From assembly GCA_004802705.1 (NCBI GenBank), contig SGPL01000014.1, forward strand, positions 1 to 64,000: a stretch of DNA of 64,000 nt. Direction: 5' to 3'. The stretch is from Bondarzewia mesenterica. Its lineage: Eukaryota; Basidiomycota; Agaricomycetes; Russulales; Bondarzewiaceae. The notes under the pieces are model-generated. The model saw only the letters and a program-made list of their open reading frames with translations, was not told where the DNA came from and ran no database searches. Position 1 is the first letter of the stretch. The number at the start of each line of letters is the position of its first letter. Both the position numbers and the translations under genes were made by a program. Positions 10,908 through 22,168 of the stretch are shown piece by piece.

Positions 10908-13900
10908 ATGCTCTCAAAATCTGGCTATCGACTATGTAAATGCAACTCCTGTCTAACTGACAACTGCGAGGGTGAATATATACTGGCCGCCAGGTATCGT
11001 AGGCATCAGGAGGATCAAAAACTAGCAGATTGGTTAAAAGCTGAAGTATTCCAGTCGGATACATTCAGTGAGAAAATATCTGCTCAAACCTTGCATAATC
11101 CTCGAAATGCCGTATCGGGAGAAACCGACACTGCTGAGATTGGCGGTGAGATATCTTGCCCACGGTTGTGCGAGGCTAACATTCCTTCAAATCACAGACT
11201 CGATAGATGTCTTCGAGCTGAATCCACCAGACGAGGACAATAAATCGGTAGAATCAGATATATCTGACAATCTTGTATCCAAGAACATAGCTGACTTGAA
11301 ACACTTCCGGAGAGAGCTGGAACAACGGACGTTAGGCTTTGTTCTTGTCGGGCCCATCGTATTCGCTCAACCTCCTTCTCCATCCGCTCCCAATCAATAT
11401 GTCCGCCGTCATCCCGCTGAAATCAGTATTGCGAATACTGGGCCTCACCCTTTACGGTCTGATCATTCGACTAATGCAACATGCATAGCACACGAAGATT
11501 GGTTATTCACGACATTGTTGCTGCTTGAGCAACTTCCAGAACGCTCGAGCGTGGTCATCCGTGAGCTGAAGGATGATTTGAAGGATCGTATCTACTTGGA
11601 GGTCATACGAGTCGATGATTTCAAAGCGAATGAATGGCAGAAGCAGGTAGAAGGGGGTCTGAGCATTGTGCCTGCTAGGTCGGGGCGGGTTTTCCACTAC
11701 GCCAGCCATAATTATGTGGACACCGGTATCGTTAATTCATCATAGCAGTCAACCCTTCACCGTCTGACAATTGTCTCTTTTTCAAGGACGTTACTTTTCC
11801 CAGCCATTCTGGTCATGGCACCCAGTCGTGCTTGGGTCTCACATCACTGTCGCGTTGATGCACTTGATTGGTCGGCTTCCCCAAGCGCATACTAGGCTGC
11901 TCATCGCTGGTCTCCGAGATATCATCCGTCATGCAGCTACCTTCGGAGGCGATTTGAGAGATGAAAGAAAACTTCTCATTCAGCAAATCCCGAAGGATCT
12001 GCGTACCACCATAAATGCCTTTGACCTCGACCCAGTCACACGACCTTATATCTGCTGTCCTCGATGCTACGCTCTGTACCCACTCAAAACCGCTCAGTAC
12101 GACCCATCTCATTGCACGTACCGAAGATATCCTACTGAAGAACCATGCGGTTCGACGCTATGGCGCACCCGGAACATCGGAGGAAACGTGCATAAATTGC
12201 CCATGCGCAAATACCTTCATTAAAGCATGAAGGACTGGTTAGGTCGATGTCTTTCGCGTGCTGATTTTGAGAGTATGACTGATTCTCCTTTTCCCCTGGG
12301 CACCACACCTGATGAGGATGATAAGGTTCGTGATATATGGGAGGCGTTCATATTTCAGCACTTCCGCAAACCTGGCGATGCTGATCCATTTATCAAAGCC
12401 CCTGGCGATGACGCTCGACTGATTTTCTCACTCTCCATTGACGGTTTCAATCCCTTTCAATCCAAGGAAGCGAAACAAACTGCAAGTGTCACCGAAATTT
12501 ACATGGTCTGCTTGAACCTTCCACCGGACCAAAGATACTTGCCCGAGAATATGTACCTGGTGGGTGTCATACCTGGTCCCGGTAAACCATCTCTAGAGCA
12601 GATCAACCACTTTCTGGAACTTCTTGTCGACGACCTCCTGCCGTTCTGGGATCCTGGCGTCTACTACTCGCGAACTGCCAGGCGTCCGCAAGGCCGTCTG
12701 GTGAATGCAGCTCTTATCCCTCTGGTCTGCGATGCAGTGGGATCCCATCAGGTGGCGGGATTTACTCAGCACAACGGGACGTATTTTTGTACACTGTGCC
12801 TGCTTCCAATTCAACAAATCGAAAACCTGAACTATAAGACGTGGCCGTTACGTGATCCCCTTACACATCGTCAATTGGCACGACAGTGGAAAGATGCAAA
12901 AGATCCAGAGACCCGTGTTCATATCACCGACACGTATGGTATACGATGGTCTGCACTTCTTGAACTTCCATACTGGGATCCCGTCCACTTCACTGTGATA
13001 GATTCTATGCATAATCTATATCTAGGACTTCTGAAGAACCACTGCCAGGAAATTTGGGGAATGGACAGCAAAGCAGAGGATGGAGATCGTTCTACTCCAA
13101 TCACTGCGCCGGAACGGCCATCTGAGAATGATATGCTGGCCGGTGCTGAAGCTCTTGCTCACGGAAACTATAAAGGACTCATGCTGTGCCGAAAAGCAGT
13201 GCTTTGGCATCTGTGCTATGACCGTAATCTTTGACGTGCTGGTACGAAGTCACAGATAGTGGACAGACTCTTGGTGTGGGTAAGCAACCTTTCTTTGTTC
13301 TAATAAGCATTATTGAAATTTGATGTCTGTATGATTTTCCATAGGCTTCGACCAATCTTGGTGTTACGCGGCAGCCTGAGCTTTGCGCTGAAGACTATGA
13401 GACGGGAAGTAGCGAAGATGAAACAGACTGGGAAGAGTCGTCCATCTCCGATGTGGACCGTGGTCTCCCCGACAATGATCAGACCCATCCGGCCCTTCTG
13501 CTCGACACATCGAGAGTGGCCAACCATACTACTGCCGATCATCTGCCAGATAGGTCTCAGATGACCACGGCGAGGCGAGGCACTGATGAAGGATTGATGA
13601 ACGATCATAGCACGACTGCTCCAAGGTCTGATGTACCCCATTCAACGACAGTGGCACGTCCTCTGCAGCTCATGATCACGAGGAACAAAAATCCTGCCAT
13701 TGCAGAACACATCTTGATCAATGGGAAATCTTCACGAGCGCTCATGTCTTTTACGTTGGATGTCTTGAGGGAGCTGTGTCGACAACGAAAACTCGACGTC
13801 GCAGGAAACAAAGCCGCACTGGTTGACATGCTTTTGGAATGGGTGAGTTGTACATTTTTCTATGGAATCCGAGACTCAAGCGTGTTCCTTCACCAGAGAG

Positions 13901-15423
13901 AGAGGCAGAATCCGCTTTCACTGGAGGAAGCCAGTTCTCGATTGAACCTTGCGAGCAAGGCTAATCGAAGTCCACGATCCAGTTCCGGGAATCCAGTCCT
14001 GGGACGCAATGTCCTATCCGCTATTCATCTAGACATGAGGCATACAGTTCTTCCAAAATGGGTTGACTCCGCACCGAACGACTTTGGCACAAAGGCTCGA
14101 GGCAAGTTGAGCGCCGATCAATGGAGATCGGTGTGCACAATCAACATACCNATCACGCTGATCTGNTTGNGGGGCCACGAGTCTGGAAGAAAGAAACAGA
14201 TGCTGAAGAACTTCATGGATCTGCTGGCTGCTGTTCATATTGGCAGTATGCTCNTGACGTCAGAATCGTTGATTCAGGAGTATACTCGGTCNCTTCTCAG
14301 CTATCTCATCACCNTGAAGGAGCTCTATAAAGATGCGAAGATCTTGTCCAACCATCATTACGCCATTCATCTTCNTGAGTTTTTAAGAGCTTTTGGACCT
14401 GTCCACGCTTGGCGTATGTATGGTTTTGAACGCTACAACTACATGATGCAATTAATCAATACAAATATGCACTTNGGTACGTATTCAAGCAGACAGATAA
14501 AACCGTAGCTGACTTGTGCACAGGCGAGCTTGAAATGACGTTCATGCACCACATGACGAGAAGCGCAAATCTGCGGCCGATTTTGGAACATGAAAGGGTG
14601 ACCAATACTCTGGAGGAATTATCTCAAGCCTATGNGGCCATGGTAAACNGCGATGGCCGNGGCACTCGCAAGCACGATGCGAGTTTGTCGTCCAACCGAG
14701 CACAATCATTCATTGTTCCTGCGGACAAGAAGCATGCAACCGACAAAAACCTTGATGTGGACTCTTACAGGGCCCTATGTCTACATCTCGATGCCAGACA
14801 CCCTGGCACATATAGAACTACCAGTTCCGGCGAATCTCAGCAGACAACCTCAGGCTTGCCTCGAATCTCTGAAAAGGTTACAGCGTTTTCCAATATCTAC
14901 ATCACTGGCATTTATTATCGACCACACCACGATTCGCCTGGTGACAGCAACGTCATCTACCTTCCAATATCACTTGATGCAGGGGGATCTTACTGTGCAG
15001 GGAGGATACTGCACATCTTCAGTCACCGTCGTCAGTCAGTGGATGGGGTTGCCGAAGAAGTTTTCGTCGTGATAGAANGACTGAAGGAGCTTTCCACAGC
15101 CGAAGCCGCACTTGATCCTTACCGAAACTTTNCTGCGGTCGCAGGAAGGCTCTATTATAATGCATTCTATCAGGACCTTGACGTAGTCAAGCCTTCTAAT
15201 ATAGTCTGTCATTTCGCACACACAGAGATGATGTCTGATANTCCTCTAGGTAAGCCTTGTATTCATGCGCTGCCATTAGATCGAGTAAGTTTCTTCCAAC
15301 GTGAGTCAGTATAGGTGTGATCTGATACCATTTATTTGATAGCTCGCAAAGTTTATACAGGTGTCTTCAGGTTCTGGGGAGAANGGAGTCAGGACAGATC
15401 ATGGAGATACGCGGCGGCGCTGA
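10908..15423 (+). pseudogene. Tnp2/Transposase_21-like (CACTA superfamily) transposase, inactivated by two stops
   Basis: Seven exons join in frame: 10,908-11,145; 11,198-11,725; 11,787-13,279; 13,345-13,842; 13,897-14,476; 14,524-15,284; 15,343-15,423. The product would be about 1,390 residues. The N-terminus has a CKCNSC cysteine motif then YRRHQED. A C..C cysteine cluster (CCPRCYALYPL) precedes the transposase core, which has SIDGFNPF, EIYMVCLNLPPDQRYLPEN, GVIPGPGKPSLEQINHF, DDLLPFWDPGVY, CDAVGSHQVAGF and DSMHNLYLGL. These are hallmarks of agaricomycete tnp2 transposases. Two SAP-like DNA-binding motifs follow (around 13,230-13,275 and 13,750-13,840), then a region with AKILSNHHYAIH and AWRMYGFERYNYMMQ. 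In-frame stops lie at 12,224-12,226 (TAA before SMKDWLG) and 13,232-13,234 (TGA before RAGTKSQIVDRL). Both fit C-to-T changes of CAA and CGA. Ns occur after 14,150. Confidence 0.88.
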
Positions 15424-16178
15424 ACTAGTATTTTAGCATCTGGACCGACCAATCTGATACNCTTTCAGTACTTCAAGTTGCTGTCAGACACCCGTGACGA
15501 AAATTTGACTGTTACTGACTAAAACGTCTTCAATATATGCGATTGTTCACGTATCCAAAGTTCCATACGTTTTAAGTGTCTCTCTTTCTCGGAAGCTTTG
15601 ANGCCATCTTCATCAGCCTCCGGCCCCTCACATCATCTTTTATGCTTTTAATTTTCCATGTTTGACTCTTCCAGCGATTGAGGCTCTAGGCCTCTGTTCT
15701 GTGCTACGTGAGGTTGCAATGCATGAAACACCCCTTGCACANGCGTCAAGATGATGGAGACATGGTGGATCTCCAGCGGCATTGTCCAAAGCGTCGTGCA
15801 CATGAACCTCGTCCCGCCATCAGGACATTCATTACATGTACGCCTTACGGTTTTTTAAACGAATTCTAGACACCTGATGGTCAATTTGAATTACAAGTCT
15901 TACATGCGTATGACTGGAATCGATGCATGATGGGATTCGTGCATTTACCGCTCTGCACTGCATGCACCCGTGGCATTTTTGACAAAGGATGGTGGCACAG
16001 CGCAAGTTCGTTCTTTGTCTGTTGCCACAAGACCTGTGGCACCTTTGACAAAGGATGGCAGTGTAAGTGCTTCCTTTGTTCTGTTGACGCTCTTTAAATA
16101 TCNGCTCGAAAGGAACCTCGGGCCTCAGATCTCCCTCTGGTGTTTGTTTAGGACATCGGGTTTATTATCGACAACAAT
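15424..16178. other. Non-coding spacer between transposase and companion gene
   Basis: About 755 bases without a convincing frame. It should hold the transposase 3' end and the promoter of the next gene, plus the 66-base direct duplication listed separately. Confidence 0.55.
15967..16088 (+). repeat. Imperfect direct duplication, period 66 bases
   Basis: Two adjacent copies, starting at 15,967 and 16,033, share CC(C/T)GTGGCA, TTTGACAAAGGATGG and a CTTTGT-CTGTTG end. They lie just upstream of the companion gene. In CACTA elements short repeats can be binding sites for the element-encoded protein; here that is only a suggestion. Confidence 0.65.
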
Positions 16179-18707
16179 ATGGACCAAGAAAGCTTTACAG
16201 AAAGTGAGAATCGTCCTGGTTCATCGCTGTAGATTATGCGCTGACACAATATTTGAGGTACCGGCTCATCTCATCTCCAACGGGGATCGTCGAGTCCCCT
16301 AGGTTCAAGCATTAGTGGCGATGGTACAACTTTTTTGATATATATATAATTGATCCCATAATCTAACCAATTCCAATGGGATTCTACAGGAAGTAATGCA
16401 AATGCGGCACATCTTGAAATGGGCAGGTATTACGGTCTCGATGGAGAACCCCTCGCATACAGTCGTAAGTGGACAACCTCCTTGTTGAGATCATACTTAC
16501 ATTTTATCTGCAGACCCAAGTAATCGAGATGTTGCAATGAACGGCAAGGACGGGAACAATTTTGCTGANGAAGATGATCTTATGACTGACGTGGAGACAA
16601 TTAGGACTAATTCTACTTTTCCGGTAAGTGATCTGTCTTTCAAAGTAGCTCTATGTATTCCATCCGTCGCACAATGACAGGAGAGCGAACAGGAGCGCAT
16701 TTTCACTCCAATGATTCAAGACGGCANGTGGAGCGAAGGCGGCGGCGATGGTTCTGAAGCTGCAAGATCTCCTTGGGCTGACATGGAAACTGCCACATCG
16801 CCTCCACCTCTTTGGCATGGGCAAAGTGGTGGCATGCGTACTCAAGGTCCTGCAAGCATCTTACCAGAATTCCAGTATACGACTTTGAATCAAAACGTTC
16901 GGGAAAGGTTTTCTGGTGCACTAGGGCTTGAGTCATCCACATCTACTCACCCGGCAATTTTTTTACCACCGAACGGACAACGGGCCTCTGGGTCTTCAAT
17001 TCCTCATCGTTTATCCTCAACTCCTGGGCTCGCGATAGCGCACGGAATCCAGCACAATCACTCACCCTTACCTGCCGATATGACAACTCCTCAACTACGT
17101 CCCACTGGCGTGCCGGACGATCACATACAGTTGCCTCCTACGGGCGATGCTATGACCATAAATCCTGATTCAGGATATCTCACGCGATTCATGAATCGTC
17201 CTTCGCACAATTTTGCTGCCGGTGGGCGCCCACACGCACGCCCGTTAGCGAGGAGCCTATTCACTCTTCATCGACGATGCCGGTGCTGCACTTCCTGANG
17301 NGCATGGACATCAACAGACATCTCAGCATATTCATCAACCTGTTGGAGCTGCTGGCCCATCTCTATTCCCTCAAACGAGCGCATACAATCATGATGCAAA
17401 TAGCAGTAGTGCCGCCCAACCTCGACTAGACAATACGGGTCTTCGCGCAAGGTCNGAGGCGGCAGTGGTGCACAGAGAGGTGAGAAAATTCTAAACTGCA
17501 CTAGGAACAATCAGTGACATCTCTCCACCAAAACTGCAGTTTCAACCTGCTTCCCAGGCCGAAGTCCAGGCATTGGGGAATTTCATTAAAGACATGNGGG
17601 AGGAAGTGAGACAAGTCATGGGATTTGTTCAAAATTTGCACCTGAAGGGGGGAGATGAAGTACGACCTCAAGGCGGCGGGCAGCCGCAAGGTCATGCGAA
17701 CACAGATGGTGGTGACGANGCTGACGACGAAGGCGAAGTTGCCCCAATCCTTCGCAAGCNAGTNGCGCCAGTGAAGCACCNTTCTCGANGAAAACTGGAC
17801 GAGGAGGTTTGTTTTTCTCNTGTAGGAGTTACCTGTTAACTCATCGTTTGTTCTGATAGGCTATGATTNGTCAGCATTGCAACGACCTCATGAATCGCCC
17901 ATCGCCGGACTCGCCATTCACTAACATCCCTTCAAGGAACGAAGTCGAACGCTTCGACCCTAATTCTGATGTCCAGTGTTGCAGTGAATCTGATTTTCGC
18001 NTTGATCTGAATGGCACTCCGAAATCAGACTGGAACAGGTCGGCGGCGATTGTTTTTTCTCAAAGTTTCNTCAATGTCCATGGATCTGAGGCTGGAAGCG
18101 TACACCGGATTCGAGACGTGTTCGCTACTTATGTCAAGCATCTCATCAAAGTATACAGAATACAGCTGAAGGGTTCACTGTCTACGGAAGCTCAGCAAAA
18201 GATTAACCGGCGCGAAGAGAGGAAGCGCACGGTACGTCCCATCGCNTGTTGTTATCTGGGACTGACGAATATTTTCTTCTCTAGCTTTTCAAGAGCCGCC
18301 GTAAGGCTGCAATATTCTTCAAATCTCTTCAACAACATGTTCCTATGCTAGAAAGACTCGGTCCTGCAGGGATGAGTACNGATGAATCCGATAGGGAGGG
18401 TGGACTAGCCACCTACACTATCATGNTGAAGCNTTGGAGAAACCCCACCGTCACCTGGTGGCTCCGTATTTTNGATGCTTTTCATAGGCATTTGAGGTTC
18501 AATAATGCGGATAGGGCGGACAAGGGATCCAGACCACGGGTGAGAGTTCAAGGCACNGTTTGCAGCCTCCAAGATGCATTACCGCACCTGCCGATGAACA
18601 CCTACCACCAAATATACCTGGAGAATTTGAGCCCGTTCAGGATTGANGTCTTATCTCCGTTCCTGGAGGCGTATGACTTCTCGCACAGCAGNGAGGTACT
18701 TTTNTGA
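16179..18707 (+). CDS. Companion protein of the tnp2 element, unknown function
   Basis: Eight exons fit: 16,179-16,203; 16,303-16,323; 16,390-16,464; 16,514-16,623; 16,681-17,479; 17,540-17,806; 17,860-18,231; 18,285-18,707, about 696 residues. All junctions keep frame except one extra base near 17,230-17,290, where Ns cluster, so this may be a sequencing fault. The N-terminal half is low-complexity and rich in Ser, Pro and His. The C-terminal third is the conserved part: RIRDVFATYVKHLIKVYR, a basic RREERKR and SRRKAAIFFKSLQQH, then LGPAGMS and a DESD element, WRNPTVTWWLRI, RPRVRVQG and a C-terminal AYDFSHS. I recall this pattern from proteins encoded beside many agaricomycete tnp2 transposases. 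A DNA-binding role like plant TnpA is an inference from position and basic charge only. Confidence 0.72.
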
Positions 18708-19728
18708 GCTCTCCTCTCTTGATGAGGGCATTTTCTCTATGTTGATGTCAATGGCAACTCTACTCAGAGAAGCGCAGCAAAACAGTGCTCAACCAAATCC
18801 AAGAAAGAGGTACTTTTGAATGAGAGCACGGTTTGACGTTCATGACTTAGAACCTTGAAACACAGTATATCCGTGATGTTTCCATGATTGTGTTGTGTTA
18901 ATGACTCGACTCGCCAGAATCTACAATANNCTTTGTTCAGCTGCCGACTTTTTATTCGCGAGGGCAGCTTGTCTCAGCTTGTATTGAAAAGGTTCAGGCA
19001 CCAAATTATGAAAATTGATATAAGAGCAGTAAATCGGTTGCGGATGCGTTTTCAAATGTTTCAGTGTTGATGAACAGTAAATTATATTCACCATCTTTGG
19101 CTAGTNGATAGTACCACCAAGGCCTATTTATCATTGATTATGCACTTTTGATTTGTCCTCAACCCTCTCGACAACAACCCTTTGTCAATTTCTATCCAAA
19201 AATTTCCAAAATTCTCTCTTTCATGCNCTCCCCTAGGTTTATACTCAATTGTGAGTCAGTCAGAAGCTGTCTGCNTCTTCACAGACTACTGAATTTATCT
19301 GTATGGTGAGTGGGTGGACTGGATGCACTGCTTGCAGCATTGCTTCGCTGATATCTGACCATCAGGATGCGGTTTTACGACCTTTGATGTTTCAAGCAAA
19401 GCTCAATCATTTGCCAAGGCNAGACTGGCTCNCGAGTATTTGGTAGGACTTCCTTTGTCACATACAAACATGACGTACGTCGGTGCCCTGACAGGCTATC
19501 TCTCTCCGAACTTCTTTACTCTTGAATCTTACCATAGAACGTCCTTATCGATCAGGATCATCCGCCTAGTATTTGTTTTTGTCGGCCATATAACTTGTCC
19601 TCATAGAGGATTGCCGTGTAGTGAGTTTGTTATATTGAGGAAGGAAAGGCGCATGAGCACGCTCACCACCACCACTCACTTCTAAGCTCCGACCTGTGAT
19701 GGGGAGGTGGCAGGATAGCTTGCCGTTA
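18708..19728. other. Non-coding interior end of the element
   Basis: Only short, shadow-like frames with several Ns. It carries the 3' side of the companion gene and leads into the right repeat arm. Confidence 0.5.
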
Positions 19729-20100
19729 TCGATCAGTGACAACGAGGCCAGTGAGAATCTCTCNCGCCGTACCGATGTACTCACTCAGATCTAGAACGTC
19801 ACGTAGCTACAGATATGTACCAGCATGAGGAAGCCGTCGAGGCAACAATGCTAAAATTCCATTGTCCGCTCGNAATGGACAGATCGGTGTGAGAAAGAAN
19901 GGTGGCATATGCATTGGATAGGGACNGATGAAACGTGTATCGTAGGATCAGGGGCTCTTCNCGGACAATGTATTAAGGTAANGTGTTCNCTCATGATTTG
20001 GATGACGCGGCCCGTTCGTTTTCTCGTCCCGATGCGATGACCATCCTTTTTTTTTCACAGATTCACCCACACCTTACTCTCATCAGGCTGAATATGAAAA
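19729..20100 (-). repeat. Right arm of long inverted repeat
   Basis: Reverse complement of 1-372, as described for the left arm. Sequence beyond 20,100 cannot be compared because the left partner lies outside the window. Confidence 0.92.
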
Positions 20101-21063
20101 CTCATTGTGTCTTGCTGAAAATGACGAGACGTCCGAGAAGAACGAGTCTCACCTGANGGAGGAAGAGAACAATGGACAAAGGCCAGAACAATGGACAAAG
20201 GAACGTCGATCANGCTTGCGTGCAGCCTGGTTGATCGCGAGTATCGATGTGAGTTAATNGATCCATTTTCTGCCCCATATTGAGATGCCTGTTGATGGCA
20301 CTGCCTGATGTCCATCACGCCGTGGTTGATCTTGGTCTGTAACTGGCCTCGGCACGTGTGATGGACGTTTCGGACATCTCTCCTTCCAACTGAGCATCTT
20401 AGGATCTTGATGTTCGCNTGGCGATGTCACTGGCTTTTCCTCACTTCGTCTACGAGACGAACTACGAAGGTGTGTACGAAGCTATATGATGCATGCTCAC
20501 TCAGGTGGATAATTCGCCATCCGCACAAAGCACNAAATGACTTGNAACTGGAGAATGCGCCATGTGGGTTGGCCGGTCAATATGCATTCTTTTGTTCCTC
20601 CTCGTCGACCACATTCTGTCACTAATCATTACCCTATAGAGAGCTGATGAGAGGGTGTTCATCCGGTATACATATCAGAGTTGAGGGCNAAGGACTCACC
20701 TGCGTCGCTTGCAGGTAGTCGCAAGGACTAAGCTTGTCACGCACGATCGAGATGTCCTCTAAGTATCCAATATCTGTTGAGTACGATGTATCATTTGCGA
20801 CGCGTGTCGGCNGTGATGCCTGCCTGACGTCGGTCACAGCTTCGTCAACGGGTACNGACCTGGATCNGCATGTCGGACGTCTCAGATGTATCCAATGTAG
20901 GCGTCGCGATGTTAGCTGAGTTATTTCAGTCTTTTATCTGGTGCGTGATTATGTCACTGACNTTCCGCAATTCTAGAGACAAAGGATGGGGTGCCAGATA
21001 TATGTCCGACCTGCATCCCCCCTTCCTCCTTCCTTTGCCTTTGCCTTCTATCCATTCAACAGG
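20101..21063. other. No supported gene; flank of element
   Basis: N-containing stretch with mixed short frames. A small direct repeat of AACAATGGACAAAGG occurs at 20,168 and 20,187. The GACAAAGGATGG word seen in the 66-base duplication recurs near 20,980. No TAGTG-type CACTA end with a matching duplication could be established. Confidence 0.45.
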
Positions 21064-21688
21064 ATGCCCTTTCTTCGTAAACCCTCCCGCGACAATAACG
21101 TGAGTNTAGCCTTTGCCACTGATCTCATAGTGCTATATATGACTGACGGTGCCCGGAATACGACAGCACAGCACCAGAACAGTCCGATCTGTCCTTTACA
21201 GGACATCTCTTGCCAGACCGTGCCATGTCGCTGTGACCACCGTTGTCCCTGCTCGAGAAACGCCGCACAGGCCCCGTTTTCCTTGTGTCAAAGCCATACT
21301 GGGTACCGAATACCATATCAACGACTGCATTGTCTCCGTGCAGGACGGTATGAGGAAGGAACATCGATTCTTGATTTCTTACCAGTGGAGCGATGAGTTG
21401 GAGGTGAATCGGTCCCTCAGCGCGATTCTCCCTGAGGTCCGTTGGAAGGGGTCTCTTTTGGTCATGCGCTGCGGCGAAAGGGTGTTCGTGACGGATATGG
21501 GGGGTAAGAGATTCCAAACGTTAGCGAGAGAGGCAGTGAGAAGGCGAGTGGAGCTTGCATCGTCTATTGTTCTTCTGATTTTTCTCTCGCTGACCCAACG
21601 CGATAGATTTCTGCTGGAGACCACAGTGGTCCTGCTGGAAATGGGCACCATGCCCGAAGAAATAGGGTTTGAAAACGGCACGACGTGA
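21064..21688 (+). CDS. Small conserved hypothetical protein with a probable GC-AG intron
   Basis: Three exons fit: 21,064-21,099 (MPFLRKPSRDNN), 21,167-21,543 and 21,607-21,688, about 164 residues. The core reads ILGTEYHINDCIVSVQDG, then EVNRSLSAILPEVRWKG, LLVMRCGERVFVTDMGG and LAREAVRRFLLE. The VNRS...PGV.WKG...V.R pattern is one I associate with unnamed agaricomycete proteins. The second intron begins GCGAGT, not GT. It is 63 bases, ends TAG and has no in-frame stop, so it could also be retained, giving a longer product. The gene precedes two HNH_2 genes on the same strand. Function unknown. Confidence 0.55.
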
Positions 21689-22168
21689 TTGGTCACCCGA
21701 GATTCACAGTTTTTCGAAAAGAGTATATTTGAGTCTTGAGAATGATAGCTAGGCTCGATACCGAACGGATTTATTTTATTATTAGTAGGGAATAAATTGA
21801 AAGTTGTGGATGGAATAATGGATGTATTTAGAAGCCATTGCGACGTACCGTACGTGTAACGCTCCTGGTGTTGCATCAGTCTTAAAGATCTACCTATAAT
21901 TGTAGTAGACTACGAACAGGTGTGTAGCTACCCAGAAATTTGATAAGCAGTGGTTACCGCGTCCGACAGACAGGACAACAAAGAGCACTGGTCCGCTGGC
22001 ACTTGGTGACGTAAGTAGGATGGCTGTACTATCATCCGATTCTCACTACACCCACGCCTGCTACGCCTTCCTTTCGCTGTCTGTTTGTATTCATCTGCTC
22101 TGTATTTTTTTTTTTTTTAACTGCGTTTGGTCATTCACGCCAACAAAAGTTGAATCTTGTATTGAGAT
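21689..22168. other. Intergenic
   Basis: No convincing coding frame. It includes a T-rich run near 22,105-22,118. Probably terminator and promoter sequence between two same-strand genes. Confidence 0.5.

Larger units (their letters stand above)
1..20100. mobile_element. Large CACTA/tnp2-type DNA transposon or composite element with passenger genes
   Basis: A tnp2-like transposase gene and a companion gene lie inside a long inverted repeat whose arms are 1-372 and 19,729-20,100. Enclosing about 20 kb, it is far larger than a minimal element of this type. It also holds F-box, WD40-like, zinc/coiled-coil and other genes with intron-containing structures. The outer ends are not defined: the left arm starts at the window edge, so the repeat could continue outside. 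No target-site duplication could be checked. A nested insertion or an assembly-made inversion is also possible. The transposase has stop codons, so this copy is probably not autonomous. Confidence 0.6.

Noticed and set aside
14653..15072. 139-codon plus frame inside the transposase
   Set aside because: Lies in a different frame from the well-supported sixth exon; shadow.
1..20100. Starship-type or Helitron giant element
   Set aside because: No tyrosine recombinase (DUF3435) and no Rep/helicase gene was seen; the transposase is tnp2/CACTA-type.
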